64,000 nt of DNA from Gavia stellata (taxonomy: Eukaryota > Chordata > Aves > Gaviiformes > Gaviidae). This document shows, in pieces, positions 34,707 to 46,400 of the stretch. How positions within the stretch are numbered: position 1 is the stretch's first letter; every line of letters begins with the position of its first letter. The notes under the pieces were generated by a model that was not told the origin of the DNA, made no database searches, and saw only the letters and a program-made list of their open reading frames with translations. Both the position numbers and the translations under genes were made by a program. The stretch is taken from the NCBI RefSeq assembly GCF_030936135.1, contig NC_082595.1:113228334-113292333 (forward strand), read 5' to 3'.

Positions 34707-36196
34707 TCAGGCATCGGTCCTGGTGCTGACAGCCGGCAAGGGCTCCGTGCTGGCAGGCGGGGGCTGTGCCACAATAGGTATCTGTGGATCTGGAAAAGAA
34801 GAGCTGCATGTCAGCAGGTCAGCCCCGTCCCGTGGTGCCAGTGAGTAGGTATCTGGGATGCCCCAACACCCCCATGAAGGCTCCCATAGACCACGGCTCC
34901 CAAACCTCTAACCAGCGCACAACCATGCAGCAGTTTCCCCCGCCCCCCAGAAACCCGCAAAAGTCACCCAGTGGCAGTTCGCATAGACACCAGTATGGCC
35001 AGTGCCCAGGGAACGAAGCCAGCCTGGAGCACGGCTGCGCTCCCCACGCTCCGCTCCCCAGACGGCATGGGCCCAAGCGTCTCTCAGCTGCAGACCTGTG
35101 CAGGGGCTTCAGGGAGCCCTGGCCCAGGGGCAAACGAGGAAGGAGAAGGCAGCCCCACGGCCTCTGTGGTGGTTCCCTCTACCACCGTCACCAGCCCCAG
35201 TCCAGACCAGATGCAGCTAAGCCCAGTCCAAGCCGGAAGCCAGACCTCCATCCTCCATGCGAGACGAGATGGGGGAGCTCCCCCGGAGCCCCACACAAGA
35301 CAAAGCCAGGTGGTCTCAGCCGCTGAGGCTCGAGACAGACACAGACAACCCGACTCACCGCTGTCCTCCGCGCGCATCTGCGCCTCCAGGTCCTTGGGGT
35401 CGACGTACTTGTAGGACTCATCCTCCTTTGGCGGGCAGCACGTCCCGCAGCAGAAGAAGCAGCAACAGCAGCAGCAGCAGCAGGTGAGAGCACCACAGCA
35501 CAGAGCCAGGGCCTGCGGAGGAAGGGACGGCAGCCCCCATGAGACCGCCCAAGCCACGCCAGCAGCCGGGCCCCTGTCACGGCAGCCCCGGCGGCACCCC
35601 GGGCGGAGGCCGGGCCGGGCCGGGCTGCGACGGCAGCGGGGCAGGGCTCACCTGGAACCACCACTTGGACATGAGGAAGTAGTGCTTGACGGCATCGTCG
35701 CCGAACTGCTCGGCCACGTAGAGCCCCAGGGAGCCGTACTGGTCATAGAGGCGACGCTTGTCCTCGTCGCTCAGCGTGGCGTGGGCGCTGTTGATCTCCT
35801 TGAAGCGCTCAGCCGCTGCCGGGTCATCGGGGTTCTTGTCCGGGTGGTACTTGAGCGCCAGTTTCCTGCGGGGCACGGCGGATAGGAGGGGCCCGGGACG
35901 GGCCCCGCACGTCTGTCCCACCTCGGGACGGGCCCCGGGACGGCGCCCCCGGCCCCGGTCCCCCAGGACGGCCCCCCTCCCCCGGGCGGTCCCGCAGGCC
36001 TCGCCTGCCGGGACGGGCCCCACGCCGCCTCGGCCCCCGGGCCAGGCCCCAGGCCGCTGCCCCCGGCCCGTGCCCCGCCATACCGGTACGCCTTCTTGAT
36101 CTCCTCGGGGGAGCTGCCCTTCTGCAGGCCCAGGACGCGGTAGAGGCTCTCCCCGACCCGCGACAGCTTCCGCTGCGGCCGCCCGGGCTCCGCCAT
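34707..36196 (-). CDS. DNAJC5G: DNAJC5 family cysteine-string protein, DNAJC5G position
   Basis: Four exons: 36084-36196, 35652-35865, 35359-35512 and 34707-34789, 564 bases, 187 residues. A J domain covers about residues 15-85 with an intact HPD ([10 protein letters not shown]), so it should stimulate Hsp70. A linker ([20 protein letters not shown]) follows, then a cysteine string of 14 cysteines ([20 protein letters not shown] and two more) that would be palmitoylated for vesicle anchoring. Next comes the DLEAQM motif and a short Pro-rich tail. The position between TRIM54 and SLC30A3 identifies it as the DNAJC5G locus. The sequence is closer to classic CSP-alpha than the diverged testis gene of human. 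The start codon is the first ATG and matches CSP N-termini. Confidence 0.9.
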
Positions 36197-36459
36197 GGCG
36201 CCCGCGCCCCGCGGAGGGCGACAGACGACGACGACCGCACCGGCCGCCCCCGCCCCCGCTTCCGCCCGCGCCGCCGCCGCTCTGGGCAGGCGCCGCCCCC
36301 CGGCCCCCCCCGCGGCGCGTCGGCCACGCCCCCGGCCACGCCCCCAGCACCGCGGAGGCCACGCCCCCCGGCCCAGCGACGCCCCCCGGCCCCGGCGGCC
36401 CCCAGCGCCCGCCCCGCCCCGCCCCGGCAGGAGGCGGCAGCTCGCGGTGGCGCTGCTCC

Positions 36460-36465
36460 TTTATT
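36460..36465 (-). terminator. UCKL1-like poly(A) signal
   Basis: TTTATT on the plus strand is AATAAA on the gene strand. It gives the UCKL1-like gene a 3' UTR of about 1 kb (37445 down to about 36440). This signal is only about 265 bases upstream of the DNAJC5G start codon. A G run lies at about 36487-36508. Confidence 0.65.
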
Positions 36466-37445
36466 GGGGTACAAAACGAAGGCAGCGGGGGGGGGGGGGG
36501 GGGCAGCGCCCCGGGGCGGGGGGCGCGGCAGAGCCTCTTCAGCCAGCAAAGGGGGGGGGCAGCGGCCGGACCCCGGGGCCGTTCCTGCGCCCGGGGGGGC
36601 ACGCGAGGCCGCTGCCGCCCTTCCGAAGAACCTGAGCGACGGGTGGCAGCAGCTGGAGCCGGGCAGAGCGCGGCCCCGCCGGCCTCCCTGGGGAGGGACA
36701 CCGGGCGCCCGCAGGGCCGGGGCGGGCCCCGGGGATGGCCCCGCGGAGCTGGACGGCCCCGGCCGCCCGGGGCACCAGCGGGAGAGTCTGAATGTCAAAC
36801 CTTCCTGCCCTCCCGGCACCCCGGCCAGCCGGGAGCCCGCACAGGGCCCGGCCGGGGCCAGGGAGGGGAGGGAGTGTGGGCTCGGTGGGGACAAGGCGGT
36901 CCTTGAGGAGATCCCCAATCCCTGATGTTTTTCAAGCAGCTGGCCTGCCCCGCAGGAGAGCCGGGTGGGCAGCTGCTCAAAATAAATACAAATAAATACA
37001 GATTCCAGCGAGGGAGCCCGCCCAGCACCCAGCCAGGGCCTGGAGGAAGCCTCGAGGGGATGGGGCCCCGTCCCCCTCCTCCCCAGGGAAGAGGGTGACC
37101 GGCCCCCCAGGCACACCCTCGGGGAGACCACCCCTCCCCTCCTGCAGGTGCGGGCAGCCTGGGGTGCAGGGGCACGTCTCCGGGGGCGAGGAACATCCCC
37201 TCTCCCCCCTGGGCCGCGGGAGACGCCATCCCTCCCTGCCTCGGCCCCGCAAGGGGCGGCTCCTGCGGGGTGGAGGGAGAGGCTGGCAGCAAGGGGCTGG
37301 TCCTGCGGGGCAGGAGAGCCGGGGGCTGGCGGGGCCCGGCTGCGGGTGGCCGAGCACAGGCTGGCAGCTTGGAGCCCCTCCTGGGGGCAAAGGCAGGGAG
37401 CGGGCCCTGTGGCCAGCCCAGCTGGTGGCCCCATGGCCAGCCAGC

Positions 37446-40400
37446 TCAGCAGTCCATGCCGTCGCTCTCACACCAGGCAGAGGGGCCATCAGTGCCGAAG
37501 TATCTGTCCCCAAAGTTACCTGAAGGATGAAGGGAGAGAGTGAGGCAACGGCAGCACCGACCCCGTCACCATTCCCCGCCCCAGGGCTCCCCCAGCGTGG
37601 CCGGGGGGCACCCCACCGGGCTGCTGGAGCCAGGGGCCCGGCCCAGGAGGCACAGCACACCCCCGTCTGCCCTCACCGATGCCCGGGATGATGTGGAACT
37701 CCTCGTTGATCCTCTTGTCCACAGCAGTGGTGATAATGCGGACACGGGGAAAGGCGTAGGCCACGGAGTGCACCCCCATCTCTGCCATCAGCAGCGACAG
37801 CAGGAAGATCCTGTCCTCCTGGACGTCGTGATCCTGCAGCACGCAGAGCCGTGAGAGCCTGGCCAGCGCTGGGAGGGCCGCACGCCCCCACCCCACCCCC
37901 CGGCGCCCCGGCCCCCTCACCAGCAGGACGCGCACTGCCATCATGGCCGCAGCTCCTGTGGACACAGTGCTGTCCATGAGGATGACGTAGTCCTCGCTGA
38001 TCTCCTTGGGGAGGCGCAGGTAGTGGAGCTGAGGAGGGAAGGAGAGGTGGTCACCCATCCCGCAGTGCCGTGGGGCTCTGCGCTGGGGCAGCGGGCGTCA
38101 CTCACCTCGGGCTCCCCCGTGTCGTGGTTGGTCTGGATCAGGATCTTGCCCAGGCGGATGTCCTTGCACACGGCAGTAAGGGCCTGCTCCATGGTCTCCC
38201 CGGCTCGCAGGATGGACACGCCTGTGATCTGGGGAAGGGACGAGAACACGTTTGCCTGGTGCTGCGCAGGGGAAGCAGCCGTTCCGGTGAGCTCCGGAGG
38301 CTCCTGCACCGCAGGAGAAGGGAACGAGCCCTGCCGAGCAGCTCGTCTGCACGGGGACGGACCTCGGGAGCCATCAGGTTTTCCCAGTCTGTGCCGACCC
38401 GAGACGGGGCAGCCGCGTGCTGGTGGGGAGAAAGGGGCCAGGACAACATCTCACCCTCTGCCTGTGGAACCGCTTTCCTTCGTACGTTGTCCCCTGGGGC
38501 GTCTCCACAGTGACTGACTGCAGAAAAAGGAGGAGAAGGGAGTGTGGACGAAGCCAGGCCCCTGCACGGCCCGGGGGCTCAGGAGGGGGAGACATGGCCG
38601 CGGCCACATCCGAGGAGCAGTTACTCACCTTCAGTGGCAGGAAGGAGAGGGCATGTTCAATCAACAGCCTCATCAGGCGCTTGGAGTAGAAGATGAATTC
38701 ATCCCTGGTTGTGTCCTTGTTCCTGTTGAGGGAGGACACCTGCGTGAGATGAGCAGAGTCCCTGCTCCACCCCGCAGCCGGCAAACGGGGCTACAGAAGG
38801 CAGCTGGCACAGAGAGCAGTCCATGGGAACCTGGAAACTCTCGGGGAGGAGACACAGTTAGTAATCACTGACGTTTCAGGGATTGCTGAAGACCTAGGGA
38901 GTTGTCTAGCAAGGACCACATGATCAGGAAACATGTTCCATTCCCCTGGAAGGGGGACACAAAGCCTGCAGCAGATCACACGGACGGGGTGAAGTGAAAG
39001 GATGCCACGCGGTGCTGCTCAGCCCTCTTCAGGACACGGGACAGTTCAGAGCTGACGCTGCATGGTGGGCCAGCTAGACTAGCAAAGTGAAGAAAGCCAA
39101 TGGCAAAAAGGAAGGATAACTGAGCATAACACGAGCAGCCTGCTGTAGATGTACATCCCGACCCTGAACAGAGATGAGGCAGGTGCCCGAGAAGCAAGCG
39201 TGGAGATGCAGTATTACTCGCTCCATGACCTCTAATCGCTGCTGAATCTCTGCTGAGGATCTGCAGGGCTGGAGATTTAGGACGTAACTGCTGACTATGT
39301 GGAAAGAGCCAGGAGAAAAACAGGGGGCGGGAGCAGCAGAACATTAGGCAGCACCATCGGTTCCTGGGGCAACAGAAACTCAGGAGCAAGCAGCAAGTGT
39401 TTTGCATGGGCCCTGTCAGGGGAGCACAAGGCGGAAGAGGAGCACACCCAGGACAGACCGCAGCACAGCAGGACAGCCGGTTCCAGGAGCACCTCAACAT
39501 GGAAGAGACCAGACTGCACCACGGCCAAGAGCAGATGGGTTACCTGACAACGGTAATGGGAAAACATCTGACAAGTTCTCAACTCCTCTCCGTTTATGTA
39601 CCAAGTTAGAGATAAACTACTGCCAGGAACCAGGCAGATTTTGAAATACCTGGCATTATCTCATCACAACACTGAAGTGCTGAGGGCAGCAAGAAATAAA
39701 ATAAATAGAAAACAATAAAACCACAACGGGATTGTAATTCACAGGACACCTCCCTTTCTCCCTCAGGAGGAGTAAAGCCAACTGTATGTGCACGCACGCT
39801 ATTCCCAGTGCCAGGGGCAGAGGGGGAAAGAGGCTGGCTTTTCTTACTGGGAGCGTTTTGACCATCAGCACACAAATGTGTTGTAGTCTAACTCGTTCAT
39901 CACACAAAAGAAACCGCTGCACAAAACCGTGCATTTCCTGCAACACACGGTTCTCAAAGCACAGTAACATGGGTGTGTACAGCACTTCACCTAATGACAG
40001 GCAGGACTGTCCCCGTCCCATGTTACTCACAGGGTATTTTCAGGTGAGCAGAACAGCTCCTCCACCAGCACCGTCAGTGTCAAATGCCTGAAGGCAAAGT
40101 ACCTACAGCAAGAGGTCACTCAGCAGGAAAAGGAGGAGAATCTGATATTTGCTTGTCATTTAAAACGTGACCAGAAAGAATCCACCGATGTCCATCTATA
40201 CCTCTCGCAGTCTGTGGCTGCTTTGGCAAAAGAGTAAGCAGCAGGTTGTAACGTAAGTACCATTTTACTGGCGAAGCATCAAGAACAAGCTTCTGGCTCC
40301 CTGGCTGAACAATAACCAAGAGGCAGACTGACACAGAAGGACTGCGGTTAACAAGATGCAGCTGAAATCTGTTTTCTCATCTGTGACCTGTGTCTGAAGC

Positions 40401-43400
40401 AGTGCAGCCTGCCTATACCCCTGGTATTTTCTGGAGAACGTAAGGAACAAAGGAACCCTGCAGACATTTGCCAGTTTCCAGATGGAAGAGGTGGAACTGG
40501 CAACAGTCCAGAAGAGGCAGAAGGATATTGAATATTTTTACTCTGTATTTTAAGACATCATCTGCCACTTCCCACATCTCACCACGATGACAGACAGCCC
40601 AGCCAACAGTGCTCAGGAGAAGGATAAACAGTTGCTACTATCCCGAGATGTTTTTGCAGCCAGACCTGGGTAGCTCGCACCCGAGAGCTCCGCAATGACC
40701 AGAAAACCCAACTAATGTGGATATTTCCAACAAGCCTGGGGACAACGGAGGCACTCCCAGAGAAGTCGGAAAATCGGTTCTGGTCTGGAAGAAACAGGCG
40801 CCCTGCCTACAGCTCTTCAAGTGTGGGCTGTTGGCATGCACGCTCCCCTGCGGGTGCGCTTCACCCACATGCTCACCCACGGCAGCTTTGGATGCCCCCA
40901 GCACCGCCTGAGCTCCAGGCACACAAGCCCGGCAGCAGCCCTGCCTCCAGGGACAGTCTCTCCCAGCCAGCCGCCCCTGACAAGCCCCACACCAGCCCTG
41001 TTGGCCCCAGGGCCACTCTGCCACAGACAGAGGCAGTCGGCCGCCCCGGGCAGCCCCTGACCGGGGTGGGACAGACCCGTTGGTGCTGCCGCAGAGGCAG
41101 GTTTTTCCGCAGCCTGCGAAAGGCATCCCGGGGATGGAGGAGCATCCTCAGTCCCTATGCCACGAAGGCCCCAGCGTGCCTCCCTTTTCGTGCAGAGGTG
41201 AAGACAACTAAGAAGCTTCTCCTCACCCAGGGAACAAGCAACTGTCGACGATGCCAGGGGGAAAGGGTGCTGCAAGGGAGGGTAGCCCTGACATCTGCCG
41301 GCAGCAGCAGAGGACCCTCTCCGCAGCGGTCAGACAGTGGGATCTCTCCAGCAGTGCCTCCGTGCCCGGAGCGCTCCCAAAGGGGACACTGCCGTCCACA
41401 GACCAGGTCCGCTCACCCCACCGCGTCACAGCACGGGCTCAGACCCTCCTGCCATTGCCCAGGCGAAGCCCAAGGGTATGCCCTGCTCCAGGCACTGCCC
41501 ACCCCCTCAGCGGAGCAGGCAGCCGCACCACGGGCAGCGTGCACACCCCCGCAAGCTGGGAGGCCACAGCTGGGCACAGCAGCCAGCGGCTCCCGAGGAC
41601 CTCGATCTTCCCCGGCACTCTCAGCAGGAGAATGGCAGGAAAGCACCAGGTGGCCTGACAGGGACCAGCGAGCAGCTGGCTGGCAGCCCAAACACCGTGT
41701 TGGCCTAGCTCACGAACAGGAGCGTCCGTAGCTGAAAGCCAGCCATCGCGTTAGGGCCCACGGGAAACTTGAGCATGGAGAGGTTTCATGTCTGAACCAC
41801 CTTCTCTGGCACCGGCAACTTCCTGGCACGTAGGGAGCACCTCGCTCTGCCCCTCACTGAAGCACCAACAGCCACACACTTCTCAAGGGCAGCTCCAGCG
41901 CAGGACAAGAAGTCCTGCCAGAGCACAAAGTCCAAAGGCTCAGGGCAGAGCCAGCTTGCTAAGAGGCAGGTGACCCACGCCACCCACAGGCTGTGCCACA
42001 GGGCATGTCCCAGAGCCCTTCCACAAGCGTGTGGGTACCAAGATGCAAATGGTGGAAAGGAAACGCCGTTCTCCTGCGGCAGAGAGAGCCCGAGATAATT
42101 GAGGGCTGCCGGGGGGACAGAACGGACTGTTCAGGCACTGCAGAGTCCTGACACGTGGCACCAAATGCTCCTATTGACTCTGGTGATCTGGACCTGACAC
42201 CGAAGCGCCTTCTAAGTTGGAAGATATGACCCATACCCTTATTACACTGTCCATTCTCAGCCTGATCATGAATAAAATCATTCAGCCACTCTGGTGCAGG
42301 ACTACTTTCCAGTTTCCGCCTCTTCGCAATAACAGAAAATTGCTCTGGAAACCACTTCTCCCTGAAATGCCAAGCCTGAATTTGCCATGACTATACTCAG
42401 TGAGATGCTCATCTGCTGCCACAACATAATCTTCCAGGAGGGCCCTCAGAAACAGAAGGCTGAAGCACAGAAGAGCCTCCAGTGTTGAACAACAGGGAAA
42501 TTATGTTGGCCAGCAGCAGCCTGGCAAGCAGAGATCAACAGGCTGTCTCCAAGGGAGCTGCACTGGGAAAGGCAGGAAGGAAAAGAGGAGGCTGGAGGGA
42601 AATCCTGCTTCACTGCTGTCTGGTGCATCCAGACGCCAGGTTTGGTGTGCCCAGGCACTCCGAAAGGCAGTACTGGTGGGAGCACCAGCACTCCATGAGG
42701 GCTGCCACTGCACAAAGGGGCTGACAGCACTGCGGCAGCCAGAATGAAGACGAGAGATCAGAATGTTTCTATAAATACATTAGCAACAAAAGGAGGGCTA
42801 AGGAGAATCTCCATTCTTTACTGGATGCGGGGGGAAACATAGTGACAAAGGATGAGGAAAAGGCTGAGGTACTTAATGCCTTCTTTGCCTCAGCCTTTAA
42901 TAGTAAGACCAGTCGTCCTCCGGGTACCCAGCCCCCTGAGCGGGAAGACAGGGACGGGGAGCAGAATGAAGCCCCCACAATCCAAGGTGAAATGGTTAGC
43001 GACCTGCTACACCACTTAGACACCCACAAGTCTATGGGGCTGGATGGGATCCACCCGAGGGCACTGAGGGAGCTGGCAGAAGTGCTCACCAAGCCACTTT
43101 CCATCACCTACCAGCAGTCCTGGCTAACGGCAGAGGTCCCAGCAGACCAGACGTTAGCAAATGTGATGCCCGTCTTCAAGAAGGGCCGGACGGATGATCC
43201 GGGGAACGACAGGCGTGTCAGCCTGACCTTGGTGCCAGGGAAGGTTATGGAGTAGATCATCTTGAGTGCCATCACACAGCACGTACAGGACAACCAGGTG
43301 ATCAGGCATGGGTTTATGAGAGGCAGGTCCTGCCTGACTAACCTGATCTCCTCCTATGACAAGGTAACCCGCTTAGTGGATGAGAGAAAGGCTGTGGACA

Positions 43401-46400
43401 TTGTCTACCTGGACTTTAGTAGTAAAGCCTTTCACACCATTTCCCACAGCGTTCTCCTGGAGAAACTGGCTGCTCATGGCTTGGTCGGGTGCACTCTTCG
43501 CTGGGAAAAAACTGGTTGGACGGCCGGGCCCAAAGGGTTGTGGTGAACGGAGTTAAACCCAGTTGGCGGATGGTCACAAGTGGTGTTCCCCAGGGCTCGG
43601 AACTGGGGCCAGTTCTGTTTAATATATTTATCAACGATCTGGACGAGGGGATCAAGTGCACCCTCAGTAAGTCTGCAGACGACACCAAGTTGGGCGGGTG
43701 TGTTGATCTGCTGGAGGGCAGGAAGGCTCTGCAGAGGGATCTGGACAGGCTGGATCGATGGGCCCAGGCCAACTTTATGAGGTTCAACAAGGCCAAGTGC
43801 CGGGTCCTGCACCTGGGTCACAACCACCCCATGCAATGCTACAGGCTTGGGGACGAGTGGCTGGAAAGCTGCCCGGTGGAAAAGGACCTGGGGGTGTTGG
43901 TCGACAGCCGGCTGAAGATGAGCCAGCAGTGTGCCCAGGTGGCCAAGAAGGCCAACGCCATCCTGGCCTGTATCAGAAATGGTGTGGCCAGCAGGAGTAG
44001 GGAGGGGATCATGCCCCTGTACTCGGCGCTGGTGAGGCCGCACCTCGAATGCTGTGTTCAGTTTTGGGCCCCTCACTCCAAGAAGGACATTGAGGTGCTG
44101 GAGCGTGTCCAGAGAAGGGCGACGGAGCTGGTGAGGGGTCTGGAGCACAAGTCTGATGAGGAGCGGCTGAGGGAACTGGGGTTGGTTAGCCTGGAGAAAA
44201 GGAAGCTCAGGGGAGACCTTATTGCTCTCTGCAACTACCTGAAAGGAGGTTGTAGAGAGATGCGGGTCAGCCTCTTCTCCCAAGTAACAAGTGATAGGAC
44301 GAGAGGAAATGGCCTCAAGCTGTACCAGGGGAGGTTTAGACTAGATATTCAGAAAAATTTCTTCACCAAAAGGGTTGTCAGACATTGGAACAGGCTGCCC
44401 AGGGAGGTGGTTGAGTCACCATCCCTGGAGGAATTTAAAAGGCACATAGATGTGGTGCTTAGGGACATGGTTTAGCAGTGGACTTGCAAGTGTTAGGTTA
44501 ACGGTTGGACTCGATGATCTTAAAGGTCTTTTCCAACCTAAGCAATTCTGTGATTTGCAAGACACAGTAACTTCATGCACTGAGGTGCAGGAAGCTTGGC
44601 AAAAGGCGTGCATTCGATCCCGCGCCTGTCTGGACCTCTCCAGAGAGCCCAGGAGAACGTCAGCAGGCAGGAAGCAGTGCCTCTGGAGCAGGGGGAAGCC
44701 CAGAGGGTCACGCATGAGGACCATTAACAATTCCACACTGTGATGAAGTCACACAGAAGCAAATGAGCACTGCCAAGTATCACCTACAAGCACCAGAAAT
44801 ACAAGCTGCCTTGCTGTTGCTGAATACAGGAATTTTTTACCAGAAGAGTTCCTCAGCTTAGAGATCTTAGTAACAGCACTGCTTCAGCTTTCCTTGCTTT
44901 CTTGGGCTGCAAGCAGGATTTGAGGGGGTGGCTGACAGGCCAAGTCAACGCCCCTCATAAATGTGGTATTTTTCATTTACCATCTGGAAGAGGCAAAGTC
45001 CGCCTTCCCGCAGCCCTGCCGCTCACACCGGCCGGCTCCAGAAGCACAGCGCCGCTACAGTAACTTGAGATGAGTGGCACTGCTGGACTGCAACCACAGC
45101 CTGCATGTGTTTGATCCCCTCCCTCCTCAGGGCAGCTGAACAAACTCCTGAGTCTATGTAAACACTTGTAGCATAAAGGTGGAGGCACAACAGGCCACTC
45201 TCAGCAAGGCAAAAGGACGCAGACTTCAAGGAGGAAGACAGGAACTGCAGCTACAGATGAGAGAGGATTCAGTGCCTGCGGCGCTGTCCCTTCCAGACAA
45301 GGGCTGGTCAAACCTGGCCCTTGGCACTGCTGATGGATCAGCCCAGGCTCACGTTCATCCGAGAGCAGCACGCACCAGCGTCATGCTGTTGGCTCTCCTG
45401 AGGGAACAGGAGGAGCCGTAGGAAAAAGGTCTGTGCCAGAGCCTGTGAACAGGAAGGCTAAAGATGGGGCGGGCTGCCGCACAAAGACTTGCATTCTTCT
45501 CCCCCTGCATAAGCCCGGGATAAGGGAAAACTGCTCCTTTGCAAGCAAACCACATTCAGCCTCTGGAGGTGCTGTTCCCCCAGGATCTCCCTTCCACCTT
45601 CATCTACCGTTGAGCGCACAGATGGCGGATGAGCTAGAGAAATCAGCTCAAGCCATGAAGAAGCCACTGCCAGAGCACTGGAGCAAGAAGATGCTGGAGG
45701 GACATGGTCACACCTGCTCCAAAGTTCCTTTCGCCGGACCTGAACTCAGGACTACTAGAAGTCCACAGCCTAGGGGTGAGGTACGTGGGCTTCAGACACT
45801 GGCACAGGTCTCTGCCCGGTGCACATGCGGTGCTGCATCACCTGGCAAGGCACATCACCTGCCTTTTTACTGCTGTGAACTGCCTTTGGAGCCTGTGCTT
45901 CGACAGGCAGGAGTCACAAGAGGAGCCTGGAGAAGGAACACCTTGGTTCCTACAAGGAGGCACACAGCCTGTGTGTGGTCGAGGTTACATTCTCCAAAAC
46001 CAACACGTGGGTGCCAGTAGCCAGCCACAGTGTGAGCACGCGCAGGAGAAGAGCCCTGCTGAGCTCAGCATCCCCTTTCTGTCTCACAACCCAGTGACAG
46101 AAATGCACGTAGAGGCTGCAAGCTTCTGCAACCGCAGTAACAAGGAATGTCTTAATGATCCCACAGCATTTGGCTCTTGACCCCACACTAATGCTACAGT
46201 CACCTGGAAAAAGGAGCATCAGCAGGCAATGAAAAGATCAAGTGAGCAGCAAAGTCACGGAAGCAGCAGCCTGGGTCCCTTCTGTAAGCTGGCTCTAAAA
46301 CCAACTGCTTCTAGAACCCAGTGCCTCAGGAGAGCGGCAGCAAGGGCACCTCACCCCATGCCACCAGCTACTAGGCCTGTGCTCCAGCTAGGAAAGAGCC

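Noticed and set aside
43489-44475. A host gene with a reverse-transcriptase-like protein
   Set aside because: It is the ORF2 3' half of a CR1 LINE with its typical 3' tail, not a domesticated gene; no splice structure or conserved start.
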